The notes: a model not told the origin generated them from the letters alone. A stretch of DNA of 64,000 nucleotides from Marixanthomonas spongiae (GCF_003095375.1 NZ_QEHR01000006.1:186001-250000), one strand, 5' to 3'. Positions 17,653 through 25,737 are shown, numbered from the stretch's first letter. Numbers and translations are program-made.

Positions 17653-18746
17653 CAAAACCAAAAATTGTAAGTATTTTTTCAGGTGTAGGAGGTATTGATT
17701 TTGGTTTTGAAAAAGCTGGTTTTCAAACCATTTTTGCATCTGACATTTGGGAGAGAGCTTGTGAATCGTTAAAAATGAACTTCAAAGATTGTGAAGTAGT
17801 TTGCAATGATGTTGTAAATGTAGACTTCAAGAGTATAAGAGCAAAACATAAAGAAATTGATGGTTTAGTTGGAGGTCCTCCTTGCCCTCCTTTCTCTAAA
17901 TCTAGATTTTACAGAACTGAAAAAGATAGAGGTATTGATGATGTTGATGGCTTCACAACAGTTTCAAATTATTTTCGTGCTGTGGAAGAACTACAGCCAA
18001 AGTTTTTTTTCTTTGAAAACGTTCACGGCTTTGTATTTAAACCTCATAAAGCAGCTTTAGAATTGGTTGAAGCAGAAAGTGAGAGATTGGGTTATAAGAT
18101 TTTTCACAGAGTTGTTAATGCAGCTGATTATGGAGTAGCACAAACTCGTCAAAGATTTATTTGTATTGGAGTAAAGAAAGAAATGGAAGACTTTAAATAT
18201 CCTGAACCTTCACACTCCGACCCTAAAAAAAATGTAAAAGGTACATTGCCTTGGGTAACTTGTGGAGACATCTTAAATGATATAGATTTTGACTTGCCAG
18301 AAGATGAAAAAATGCAAGCTGGATCAAAACATAAAGATCTTTTAAAATTAGTTCCACCAGGCGACAATTATTTATTTTTCACAGAAGAAAGAGGTCATCC
18401 AAACCCAATTTTTAAGTGGCGTTCACGCTATTGGTCATTTTTATTGAAATTATCCCCAAATAGACCTTCTTGGACAATTCAAGCAAGTCATTCTAACAAT
18501 ATGGGACCATTCCATTGGAAAAATAGATTTTTGAGAATTAAAGAAATTAAACGCATTCAATCATTTGAAGACGAACATATTTTTTTAGGCAGTTACCGTG
18601 AACAATGGAGACAAGTAGGAAATGCTGTACCACCAAAACTGGCTTATGCTTTTGCACAACAAATAAAACAACAATATTTTATAAATAATGAGTACAAGGA
18701 AGACCAAAAACTTGACGAAATCAGATTTGAGGTATCTGTTGATTGA
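17649..18746 (+). CDS. DNA (cytosine-5) methyltransferase 2 of the R-M system
   Basis: A second m5C enzyme, 365 residues, with motif I VSIFSGVGGIDFGFEKAGF at the very N-terminus, motif IV GGPPCPPFSKSRFY (PCP in place of the more usual PCQ), motif VI FFENVHGF, motif VIII QTRQRFICIGV and motif X QVGNAVPPKLAYAFA. It shares the PPGxNY...GHPNP...SFLLKLxPNxPSWTI stretch with methyltransferase 1, so the genes are paralogues. Two m5C enzymes in one system usually mean an asymmetric site with a target cytosine on each strand; that is inference. Its 3' end overlaps the nuclease gene by 59 bases in another frame. Confidence 0.95.
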   Translation: MTKPKIVSIFSGVGGIDFGFEKAGFQTIFASDIWERACESLKMNFKDCEVVCNDVVNVDFKSIRAKHKEIDGLVGGPPCPPFSKSRFYRTEKDRGIDDVDGFTTVSNYFRAVEELQPKFFFFENVHGFVFKPHKAALELVEAESERLGYKIFHRVVNAADYGVAQTRQRFICIGVKKEMEDFKYPEPSHSDPKKNVKGTLPWVTCGDILNDIDFDLPEDEKMQAGSKHKDLLKLVPPGDNYLFFTEERGHPNPIFKWRSRYWSFLLKLSPNRPSWTIQASHSNNMGPFHWKNRFLRIKEIKRIQSFEDEHIFLGSYREQWRQVGNAVPPKLAYAFAQQIKQQYFINNEYKEDQKLDEIRFEVSVD

Positions 18747-19704
18747 TAGCCTTAAAACATATTCTGATAACGTTTACTACATTGATGGAAATAATCCATA
18801 TAGATTTTCTCTAAATAAAAAGACAACTTACATATTGATAAGAAACGTCCACGAATCTGGAAAAGGAAGGAGTAACCCAGATGAATGTCGATTCCAAGTT
18901 TCTAATTCAATTGGACTAGTTAAGGCTCTAAAATCAAGAGTCAATGTTATTGTTCTGGGCTTTTTTGCAGATGAAAATGTTTTTACAGCGTGGGATCCAC
19001 TAGTCTTCAATAACAGATTTGATTCTGATTTTATGGATACATCAGTAAAAAAATCTAGGTCAGTTTATTCTAGATTTTCGGTTCAAGAATCTGCAAACCA
19101 AAATAAGATTGCAAATTACGTTGATGATAACAACCAATCAATAATTTCGTTCAAACCTGAATATTTAGGTCTTTATCTTGAAAATATAGATAATATCCAT
19201 AATCTGGATGAATCTGAATTGCATAAACTAATTGAATTTTCAGACAACGAAAATGTTGAGGATTTTGCAGGCTCTATTTCTCTGGGAAATGAGCAATTAG
19301 TAGTAACACACACCCGATTTAAGCGAGACCCTAATTTCAGAAGAAAAGTTTATGAAGCTTATAATAACAAATGTGCAATGTGTGGAATACAGTTAGAGTT
19401 AATTGAAGCTGCCCATATTGTGCCACACTCACACGAAGTTGGAACTGATGACATCTCTAATGGCTTAGGCTTGTGCTCATTACATCATACCGCATATGAC
19501 AAGTCCTTAATCTATTTTGACCATAACTTTACTATTAAAGTTAACAAGAACAAAATGAAATACTTGGAAAAAATGGGGCTCGATGGCGGATTTAGAAAAT
19601 TTGAGGAATTGGCTTTTGAAAAATTGCAATTACCGCAAAACCATATTTTAAAACCGAATACCGAAAACATATCGATAGCAAATCAAATTAGAGGAATTAA
19701 TTAA
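18688..19704 (+). CDS. HNH-family restriction endonuclease (putative)
   Basis: A 338-residue protein whose C-terminal third is an HNH_2-type nuclease domain: Cys pair NKCAMCGIQ (near residues 229-232), AAHIVPHSH with the catalytic His near residue 245, NGLGLCSLHHTAYDKSLI with the Asn and distal His. The N-terminal 200 residues (NVHESGKGRSNPDECRFQVS, ADENVFTAWDP) probably read the target DNA; I do not recognise the fold. Overlap with the methyltransferase gene and the same low GC place it in one operon. It is the natural candidate for the cutting subunit. Recognition sequence cannot be told. Confidence 0.85.
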   Translation: MSTRKTKNLTKSDLRYLLIDSLKTYSDNVYYIDGNNPYRFSLNKKTTYILIRNVHESGKGRSNPDECRFQVSNSIGLVKALKSRVNVIVLGFFADENVFTAWDPLVFNNRFDSDFMDTSVKKSRSVYSRFSVQESANQNKIANYVDDNNQSIISFKPEYLGLYLENIDNIHNLDESELHKLIEFSDNENVEDFAGSISLGNEQLVVTHTRFKRDPNFRRKVYEAYNNKCAMCGIQLELIEAAHIVPHSHEVGTDDISNGLGLCSLHHTAYDKSLIYFDHNFTIKVNKNKMKYLEKMGLDGGFRKFEELAFEKLQLPQNHILKPNTENISIANQIRGIN

Positions 19705-19929
19705 TCCAACACGATGGTCAAGCACATTTATTTTTTTGCCAACACCTAAATCCAACGCTAAAAAAATAAAAGAGCTTTCACGCCAACGCTCACTTCGGAA
19801 CTAACCGAAAACCTTGGAAAACCAAACAGAACGTGGAAAGCCAGTGTACAACAATGCATCCTATGAAAAGCACTAATCCTGTTCTTCAAAAATAATATTT
19901 TTATTTTAATTATTTCATAATGATGGTTT
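19705..19929. repeat. Right cassette-boundary region of the R-M segment
   Basis: No gene is seen. CAAGCACATTT, TAAAAGAGCTT and CCAACGCT at 19717-19795 repeat, in the same order, motifs found left of the R-M operon at 16088-16145. GTGTACAACAA (19844-19854) is the exact inverted copy of 16052-16062. TTGGAAAACCAA (about 19813-19824) is a small palindrome. The rest appears noncoding. Confidence 0.5.
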
Positions 19930-20160
19930 TGGGGTGTTGGAATGTTGATAACTCCGAAGGATTATCAATATTTCAATACCATATAACTTGCTCCGCATCC
20001 TATATGTGATCGGCCTTATGGGTCGTCACCAGCATCTGTATGATTATAAGTTATAATTAACCCGGCCACTTGCTATAAAAGTGTGGTCCGACCTTGTGGC
20101 GGCCACCTACGTTGTTTTGTGGTACAGGTAAATCTACTTCTTTGTGAGCTTTGTTATTTG
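19930..20160. ncRNA. Structured noncoding flank of the IS110 element, candidate bridge RNA
   Basis: No reading frame of note, but four hairpins follow one another: a 15-bp stem with two G-U pairs on the plus-strand RNA (19937-19951 with 19962-19976), GTGA-t-CGGCC with GGTCG-TCAC (20006-20029), ATTATAA/TTATAAT (20043-20057), and CGG-CCAC with GTGG-t-CCG (20063-20090). IS110-family recombinases use a structured RNA made from a noncoding end of the element to pair with target and donor DNA; in the IS1111 group this end lies 3' of the transposase, as here. Strand and exact ends are undetermined. Confidence 0.5.
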
Positions 20161-20164
20161 TTTA

Positions 20165-21220
20165 TCATTCTATCACCCCTATTGCATAAGGGGTTTCTGT
20201 TTTTATCACTGCCAAGGTCCTGCTCAATAGTTTGCGGGCCACTTTGACGATTATTGATTTTACGTTCTTTCCCAGGTGCTTGCGGTAATAGGCCTGCATT
20301 ACCGGGTCTGTCCTGATGGCCTGCCAAGAGGCTTCTATAAAATAACTGCGCATCAACCGGTGCGCGCGCACCGTTATCCCGGTGCTCCGTTGATTGTCCC
20401 CACTTTGATGGATGCCCGGTGCCAACCCAACATAGCCCGCTAAATGTTTTATGTTATTGAAACGCCTTAGATCGCCCAGTTCGCAGATAACCCCACAGGC
20501 TACTATCCCACCAATCCCTGGAATACTTCTCAGTAAGTAATAATCTTTTTTGTAATGCCTGCGGCAGTAGGCACGCATCTTTGTGGAGACATCCCGCAGT
20601 TCTTGGTCTATGAACCTAAAACTGCGCATCCTGCTGTCCAATGTCTCACGGGCCGAAGGGTATGCAAAGGTTACTTCGTCGACCCAATCACGGAACTTAT
20701 GGCTCCAATGGTCATTGTCAAACTCCTCGGGAATGGCGATCCCGAAATAGAGCAACTGCATCTTTATATAGCTCTTCACGCGCCTAAAGTCCTTGACAAG
20801 GTCATTGCGCCTCCTGAAAAGGCTCCGCAACTGTTCACGTTCCACATCTGGGACGTGGATGCCCGCGAGCCTGCCGTCTTTTAATTCCCTGCTTATCAAC
20901 TGGGCGTCGATATTATCGGTCTTGGTGTATTTCTCTTTTCCCTTTCGGTGGATATCGGCAGGGTTGACCACCAGGGAACGCCAACCATAACCCTCAAAAC
21001 TACGGTGGGGGTAATATCCGCAACAACCAGCCTCATAGGCTGTGGCCACTTCGTGACCGGAAAAATGTTTATGGACATATTCGCGTAAGAGTTCAGGTTT
21101 GGGCGGCATGGTAAAGGATTTGCCTGAGAACAGGTCGGTGGAACAGTGAATCTTCCAGCTTCGCTTGTGGATGTCGATGCCAATGTATAACTTTGGTTGG
21201 GCAGTGGGTGCAGTTTTCAT
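20165..21220 (-). CDS. IS110-family transposase (DEDD recombinase)
   Basis: A 351-residue recombinase. The N-terminal RuvC-like DEDD domain starts with YIGIDIHKRSWKI (first Asp near residue 15) and contains AYEAGCCGYYPHR (Glu near residue 62) and TKTDNIDAQLI (Asp pair near residues 101-104). The C-terminal Tnp_20 domain has LRSIPGIGGIVACGVI, LAGYVGLAPGIHQSGDN and the Ser-containing STGITVRAHRLMRSYF. Length and motif order are complete, so the gene is probably active. GC content is higher than in the genes on either side, another sign of recent arrival. The noncoding segment immediately 3' is the proposed guide RNA. Confidence 0.95.
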   Translation of the reverse strand: MKTAPTAQPKLYIGIDIHKRSWKIHCSTDLFSGKSFTMPPKPELLREYVHKHFSGHEVATAYEAGCCGYYPHRSFEGYGWRSLVVNPADIHRKGKEKYTKTDNIDAQLISRELKDGRLAGIHVPDVEREQLRSLFRRRNDLVKDFRRVKSYIKMQLLYFGIAIPEEFDNDHWSHKFRDWVDEVTFAYPSARETLDSRMRSFRFIDQELRDVSTKMRAYCRRHYKKDYYLLRSIPGIGGIVACGVICELGDLRRFNNIKHLAGYVGLAPGIHQSGDNQRSTGITVRAHRLMRSYFIEASWQAIRTDPVMQAYYRKHLGKNVKSIIVKVARKLLSRTLAVIKTETPYAIGVIE

Positions 21221-21281
21221 ATCTTATTGTTTTGGTGAACTTTAAAGATACTGGATCTACTGCTTTTTCATCGATGCTAAA

Positions 21282-21376
21282 AATAATAGCGGTTTAATAG
21301 CTAAAACGAAAGTAAGTAAATATAAAAAAGGTCTGTGTTTTACCGAAAAGTTAGTGCGTTAAAATCCGCTACTATT
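21282..21376. repeat. Cassette-type 95-bp imperfect palindrome
   Basis: AATAATAGCGGTTTAA (21282-21297) pairs with TTAAAATCCGCTACTATT (21359-21376) over almost the whole arm; CTAA (21301-21304) with TTAG (21351-21354) nests inside. The arrangement recalls recombination-site hairpins of gene cassettes. It separates the IS110 element from the next gene, 39 bases before its ATG. Confidence 0.5.
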
Positions 21377-21414
21377 CTTATACTAGACCATTGTGCAGCA
21401 TTAAATAAACGATA

Positions 21415-22098
21415 ATGAAAAAAATAATTTTAGTATCATTCATCTTAATTAGTTTTTTGTCCTATTCTCAAGATTGGGATTTCGAAAAACCTAATTACAA
21501 AAAAATTGAAAAAAATATTAAAAATAAAAAATCTAATCTCTTCTACGAATCTTTGATGAATAGATTCCAAAATGCCGATTCAACAATGACTTTGGAGGAA
21601 AAAAGACACTTATATTACGGTTATACATTTGATGAAAATTATTCGCCTTATTCACGTTCTGATTATGGTGATAGTTTAAGAGTTGTGTTACAAAAAGAAA
21701 AATTAGACAGTTTAGATTTAATTAAAGTAGTCAATTTTACAGATAAAATGCTTTTAGACAATCCTTTTGATTTGAATGCAATCAATTATCAATTATATTC
21801 ATTAGAGCAAATGGGAGATAAAACCACTTTCAATAAAAAAGTTACCCAATTAAGAATTATTGTTGATGCTTTAATGAGTTCAGGTAATGGAAAAAGTAAA
21901 AAAGAAGCATTTTATGTGATTTATACCTCCCACGAATATGACTTGTTGAGTATTCTTGGTTTTCAATTTGGTGGGTCTCAAAGTTTAATTGAACATTACG
22001 ATTATTTGACTCTTGCTAAAAATGAAGCAAAATTAGAAGGATTGTATTTTGATGTAAGTCCTTGTCTGAATTCAATGTCAAAAATGTTGAAAGAATAA
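21415..22098 (+). CDS. DUF4919 secreted protein
   Basis: A 227-residue protein with a signal peptide (MKKIILVSFILISFLSYSQ) and the conserved DUF4919 block: PNYKKIEKNI, YESLMNRFQNADSTMTLEEK and RHLYYGYTF (residues 28-75). Later segments predict mostly helix (KVVNFTDKMLLDNPFDLNAIN). Proteins of this family occur in Bacteroidota and have no known function. The gene is AT-rich and sits alone between two inverted-repeat regions (21282-21376 and 22107-22170), as a one-gene cassette would. Confidence 0.75.
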   Translation: MKKIILVSFILISFLSYSQDWDFEKPNYKKIEKNIKNKKSNLFYESLMNRFQNADSTMTLEEKRHLYYGYTFDENYSPYSRSDYGDSLRVVLQKEKLDSLDLIKVVNFTDKMLLDNPFDLNAINYQLYSLEQMGDKTTFNKKVTQLRIIVDALMSSGNGKSKKEAFYVIYTSHEYDLLSILGFQFGGSQSLIEHYDYLTLAKNEAKLEGLYFDVSPCLNSMSKMLKE

Positions 22099-22106
22099 AA
22101 CGCTGT

Positions 22107-22170
22107 AGAACAATGACTATAAGTAATTGCTTGTTCTGGACCACTTCTGAAAATCCGCTAGGATTTTCAG
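22107..22170. repeat. Paired hairpins after the DUF4919 gene
   Basis: AGAACAA (22107-22113) with TTGTTCT (22131-22137), then a perfect 10-bp stem CTGAAAATCC / GGATTTTCAG with loop GCTA (22147-22170). The second may end transcription. AAATCCGCT is shared with the right arm at 21362-21370. TTTGTTGTGTAC follows at 22171, close to the TTTGTTGTACAC at 16051. Together these look like another cassette boundary. Confidence 0.5.
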
Positions 22171-22258
22171 TTTGTTGTGTACTTGCTAAGTTCAGTTTTA
22201 ACCCACGCGACTACTCATAGCCCGACCGTTACAACCAATTTAAACCGAATTTTAAGAA

Positions 22259-22798
22259 ATGAAAAAACTAAATGTATTCCTTGGGCTTTTAATTGGATTT
22301 ACAATCTTATCCTGCTCATCAGATGACAATAAGGATGAGCCACCTCAAAATTTCTTTGCTAATGCTTATCTGGAAATTTATTCAAAAGATGGGTTCAACT
22401 GTGTTGGGGATTTGTTTTTGACAAGTGGAACCGCTAATTTAAATTCAGATGGTGAAATTAAAATCAACAACGATAATGAAAATGTTGTTGTTTTTAACGA
22501 AATGGATATGACCAATTGCGAAATGAACAACCCGACAATAAAAACTTTTGATTTGCAAAATGGCTATGATTCTGAATTAAACACCATTTTTGCCCCCGAT
22601 GTATTTTATGACATTGTCACAGATGTAAACGGCAACATACAATCTGCGAACGAATATTATGCAAATCAGTTAAATATAACATTTGCCAAACTAACTTTTT
22701 CATCAGATAGCAAATTAAGTTATGAGATTCAGTATGAAAACGGAACAATATTGACGGAGTCTTATTCTGGAAAAATAGAGGTTTTTGAAGTATTCTAA
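22259..22798 (+). CDS. Small lipoprotein of unknown function
   Basis: A 179-residue lipoprotein with signal peptide and lipobox ILSC near residue 19, followed by SSDDNKDEPP, an acidic start that could favour surface export. The mature part is rich in Asn, Asp and beta-type residues and ends GTILTESYSGKIEVFEVF. I do not recognise a domain. It lies in the same AT-rich mosaic as the DUF4919 gene, about 90 bases after the hairpin region, and 41 bases before the VF530-type gene. Function cannot be given. Confidence 0.65.
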   Translation: MKKLNVFLGLLIGFTILSCSSDDNKDEPPQNFFANAYLEIYSKDGFNCVGDLFLTSGTANLNSDGEIKINNDNENVVVFNEMDMTNCEMNNPTIKTFDLQNGYDSELNTIFAPDVFYDIVTDVNGNIQSANEYYANQLNITFAKLTFSSDSKLSYEIQYENGTILTESYSGKIEVFEVF

Positions 22799-22839
22799 AA
22801 AAACTGTTTCTATATAATCAATATAAACTGAAATAATCA

Positions 22840-23076
22840 ATGAATAAAAAAAACGGTCAACAAAACGAACAACCCAATAACCCAATGCACGGGGTAAAAT
22901 TACAAACAATACTAGAGGTGCTGAAGGAACATTATGGTTGGGAAGGATTAGCCAAGAAAGTCAACATCAATTGCTTTAAAAATGATCCTTCCATTAAATC
23001 GAGCCTTAAGTTTTTAAGAAGAACTCCGTGGGCGAGGGATAAAGTGGAGCAGCTGTACCTTAATTTGATTGAGTGA
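22840..23076 (+). CDS. VF530-family DNA-binding protein (DUF2132)
   Basis: A 78-residue basic protein. From residue 14 it shows the VF530 consensus: [53 protein letters not shown] and KVEQLY. The family has a compact helical fold and is reported to bind DNA; its cellular role is not known. The first 13 residues are a polar, probably disordered leader. It marks the return to ordinary chromosome and converges with dxs across a repeat-containing spacer. Confidence 0.88.
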   Translation: MNKKNGQQNEQPNNPMHGVKLQTILEVLKEHYGWEGLAKKVNINCFKNDPSIKSSLKFLRRTPWARDKVEQLYLNLIE

Positions 23077-23091
23077 AAGTTTCCTAGTATG

Positions 23092-23143
23092 GCCCGTAGA
23101 TACGCCACGGATACTCCATAGATAGTTCATTGTTTTGTAAGAA
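23092..23143 (-). repeat. Dispersed 52-bp repeat, copy 1 (11-bp tandem unit)
   Basis: Read on the minus strand, a 23-base leader (23143-23121) runs into three 11-base units TATCTATGGAG, TATCCGTGGCG and TATCTACGGGC. Copy 2 is at 62809-62860 on the plus strand with an identical leader. Both copies lie between convergent genes. Confidence 0.75.
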
Positions 23144-23192
23144 TTTGATCTTTTTTCCTACGTGATTTATAGAAGTTGAATAATTCAGTACT

Positions 23193-24968
23193 TTACTGTA
23201 AACATTTTAGAATAAACTGTTTAATCTTTCTTATAGAAATTCCAGCTTCGTCTTTCAGTTCATCAACCGTTCCGTGTTGGGGAAAGTAATCTGGAATCCC
23301 CAGCAATTTAATTTTTCCGGGATAGTTTTTTTCTGAAGCATACTCCAGCACACCACTTCCAAACCCGCCTTTAGTTACGCCATCTTCCACGGTGATGATT
23401 GTTTGGTGTTTCTTGAAAATAGAGTCCAATAATTTGGTGTCCAATGGTTTTACAAAACGCATGTCGTACATGGCAAATTTTTCTTTTTCTGAAATGGCAT
23501 CAACAGCTTTCATTACTTCTTCAGAAATGGTTCCAACAGTTAATACCGCAAGTTCAGTCCCTTCTTTTAAACAGATGCCTTTTCCTATTTCAATTTCAGA
23601 AAACGGTTTTTCCCAATCTGTTATGGAGCCTCTTCCACGCGGATAACGAATGGCAATTGGATGTTCAAGACCTAATTGTGCCGTGTACAACATATTCCGA
23701 AGTTCAATTTCGTTTCTGGGCGCAAAAACGATGAGGTTGGGAATGCACCGTAAGAAAGCAATATCAAAAATACCGTGGTGCGTGGCGCCGTCTTCGCCTA
23801 CAATCCCGGCACGGTCCAAACAGAAAATAACGGGCAGGTTTTGCAAACAGACATCATGGATCACTTGGTCGTAGGCACGTTGTAAAAAGGTAGAATAAAT
23901 ATTGCAAAACACGGTCAAGCCTTGTGTGGCGAGCCCTGCAGATAAAGTAACAGCATGTTGTTCGGCAATGCCTACATCGAATGCTCTTTCTGGAAAGGTT
24001 TCCATAAAGTATTTTAACGAGCTTCCTGTTGGCATGGCAGGGGTAATACCCACAATGTTTTGGTTTTCCTTGGCCAGTTCTACGATTGTTTCGCCAAACA
24101 CATCTTGAAATTTAGGGGGAAGTCCGTTGTTGTCTTTTGGCACTAAATCGCCTGTAAGCGCATTAAACTTTCCAGGGGCGTGGTATGTTACCTGGTTTTC
24201 CTCGGCTTGACGTAACCCTTTCCCTTTTTTGGTGATCACGTGCATTAATTTAGGGCCTGGCACGTTTTTTAGTCGTTTTAACTCTGAAGTCAATTCTTCT
24301 AAATTATGGCCGTCAATTGGGCCAGAATATTTGAAATTAAGTGCTTCAAAAATATTGTCTGTATCAGGCGCACCGTATAAGGTTACCTTTGTTAAATAAT
24401 CTTTTAACGCACCCACACTGGGATCGATACCAATAGCATTATCATTCAGGATGACCAGGATATTGGTGTTGGCAATACCTGCGTGGTTTAAAGCTTCAAA
24501 AGCCATACCGCTGGCTATGGAAGCATCGCCCACCACTGCAATATGTTGTTTTTGTGTTTCTCCTTTTATTTGTGAAGCAATGGCCATTCCTAACGTGGCC
24601 GAAATTGCTGTGCTGCTGTGACCAACGCCAAACGTATCGTAATTGCTTTCACTTCGTTTCGGGAAACCGGCAATGCCGTTCAACTGTCTGTTGGTGTGGA
24701 AAATGTCTTTCCGTCCGGTCAATATTTTATGGCCGTAGGCTTGATGGCCTACATCCCACACCAAAATATCGTCAGGGGTATTGAAAACGTAATGTAGGGC
24801 GATAGTGAGCTCTACAACCCCAAGACTGGCACCTAAATGGCCTTCCTTGGTCGCTACTATATTAATGATAAACTCCCGCAGTTCTTTGGCGAGTTGCGGT
24901 AGTTTTTCCTTTGAAAGTTTCCGAAGGTCTTCAGGAAATTGAATACTATCTAATATCTTTTTTGACAC
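23193..24968 (-). CDS. dxs: 1-deoxy-D-xylulose-5-phosphate synthase
   Basis: Thiamine-diphosphate enzyme making DXP from pyruvate and glyceraldehyde-3-phosphate, the first step of the MEP isoprenoid pathway. Key motifs: GHLGASLGVVELTIALHYVF near residue 42, VGHQAYGHKILTGR, the TPP/metal site GDASIASGMAFEALNHAG, and VGIAEQHAVTLSAGLA in the pyrimidine-binding domain; the transketolase C-domain ends the protein. I start at the GTG at 24968 (VSKKILDSIQFPEDLRKLS), which fits relatives; the ATG at 24983 would span a TATCTTTG -7 box at 24973-24980. The length is 591 residues. It is divergent from tadA. Confidence 0.96.
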   Translation of the reverse strand: MSKKILDSIQFPEDLRKLSKEKLPQLAKELREFIINIVATKEGHLGASLGVVELTIALHYVFNTPDDILVWDVGHQAYGHKILTGRKDIFHTNRQLNGIAGFPKRSESNYDTFGVGHSSTAISATLGMAIASQIKGETQKQHIAVVGDASIASGMAFEALNHAGIANTNILVILNDNAIGIDPSVGALKDYLTKVTLYGAPDTDNIFEALNFKYSGPIDGHNLEELTSELKRLKNVPGPKLMHVITKKGKGLRQAEENQVTYHAPGKFNALTGDLVPKDNNGLPPKFQDVFGETIVELAKENQNIVGITPAMPTGSSLKYFMETFPERAFDVGIAEQHAVTLSAGLATQGLTVFCNIYSTFLQRAYDQVIHDVCLQNLPVIFCLDRAGIVGEDGATHHGIFDIAFLRCIPNLIVFAPRNEIELRNMLYTAQLGLEHPIAIRYPRGRGSITDWEKPFSEIEIGKGICLKEGTELAVLTVGTISEEVMKAVDAISEKEKFAMYDMRFVKPLDTKLLDSIFKKHQTIITVEDGVTKGGFGSGVLEYASEKNYPGKIKLLGIPDYFPQHGTVDELKDEAGISIRKIKQFILKCLQ

Positions 24969-24972
24969 ATAA

Positions 24973-24980
24973 CAAAGATA
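24973..24980 (-). promoter_or_regulatory. -7 promoter box immediately before dxs
   Basis: TATCTTTG on the minus strand ends 4 bases before the GTG start of dxs, which would give a leaderless or nearly leaderless mRNA. No clear -33 TTTG was found at the right distance, so this is tentative. Confidence 0.35.
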
Positions 24981-25022
24981 CATTTTGATATTGTACTTTT
25001 GAATATTCTATAAAAGATACTG

Positions 25023-25478
25023 ATGGATTTATTGAAACCCTACGACGACACTTATTTTATGAAACGTGCCCTTATGGAAGCCGAAGCAGCTTTTGAAAAG
25101 GATGAAATCCCCATTGGGGCCGTGATTGTTATTGATAACCAAATTATCGCCAGGGCGCACAACCTAACCGAAACCCTGAACGATGTTACCGCGCACGCAG
25201 AAATGCAGGCCATAACTGCCGCTGCAAATTATCTAGGTGGCAAATATTTAAAAAAATGCACGCTTTATGTAACCCTAGAGCCCTGCCAAATGTGCGCAGG
25301 TGCCTTGTATTGGAGCCAGATTGATAAAATAATTTATGGAGCGAGGGACGTGCAACGGGGCTGTATAGCTATGAGCACCAAACTGCACCCCAAAACCAAC
25401 ATGAGCGGTGGTGTTTTGGAAGAAGAGGCATCAGGTTTGCTTAAGCGGTTTTTTATTGAAAAACGAAATATGAATTAA
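25023..25478 (+). CDS. tadA: tRNA-specific adenosine(34) deaminase
   Basis: Converts adenosine to inosine at the wobble position of tRNA-Arg(ACG). The 151-residue zinc enzyme has the deaminase signature HAEMQAI (His ligand and catalytic Glu, near residues 59-61) and PCQMCAGAL (two Cys ligands, near residues 89-92). The N-terminus MDLLKPYDDTYFMKRALMEA is typical for Bacteroidota. TACTTTTG (24994-25001) may be its -7 box, 21 bases before the ATG. It is divergent from dxs and ends at a bidirectional terminator. Confidence 0.95.
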   Translation: MDLLKPYDDTYFMKRALMEAEAAFEKDEIPIGAVIVIDNQIIARAHNLTETLNDVTAHAEMQAITAAANYLGGKYLKKCTLYVTLEPCQMCAGALYWSQIDKIIYGARDVQRGCIAMSTKLHPKTNMSGGVLEEEASGLLKRFFIEKRNMN

Positions 25479-25491
25479 GGGCATTAAAAAA

Positions 25492-25510
25492 CCCTCCACA
25501 GTTGGGAGGG
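25492..25510. terminator. Bidirectional terminator
   Basis: CCCTCC / GGAGGG stem with a 7-base loop, preceded by an A-tract and followed by CTTTGCT, between the convergent tadA and cold-shock genes. Confidence 0.75.
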
Positions 25511-25539
25511 CTTTGCTAAAATCTGTAAAAGTATATCAC

Positions 25540-25737
25540 TTATTCATGGATCACGCGCACTTGGCCCGCTACCATTCCTTTTCTTCCTTCTTCTTCAACA
25601 TATTCTACTTTGTCACCCTCGTTAAGAGCTTCGCCATTAAGGCCGGTAACGTGTACAAAAATGTCTTTTCCGGTTTCGTCGTTGGTGATAAAACCGTACC
25701 CTTTAGATTCGTTAAAAAATTTTACTGTTCCTTCCAT
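25540..25737 (-). CDS. Cold-shock domain protein
   Basis: A 65-residue single-stranded nucleic-acid-binding protein with the CSD fold. RNP1 is seen as KGYGFITND (residues 12-20) and RNP2 as DIFVHVTGL (residues 24-32). I start at MEGTVKFFNESKG (25737), the normal family start; the in-frame ATG further up would add a hydrophobic peptide read from the AT-rich leader. Such proteins act as RNA chaperones; the long AT-rich leader may carry temperature control, though no clear structure was seen. Confidence 0.95.
   Translation of the reverse strand: MEGTVKFFNESKGYGFITNDETGKDIFVHVTGLNGEALNEGDKVEYVEEEGRKGMVAGQVRVIHE

Larger units (their letters stand above)
19930..21280 (-). mobile_element. IS110-family insertion sequence (ends approximate)
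   Basis: One transposase gene plus a long structured noncoding 3' flank and a short 5' flank. IS110 elements lack inverted terminal repeats, so the ends cannot be read directly. The right limit is set just before the cassette-type repeat beginning at 21282, and the left limit where the structured segment begins. It is inserted between the R-M operon and a DUF4919 gene. Confidence 0.7.
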
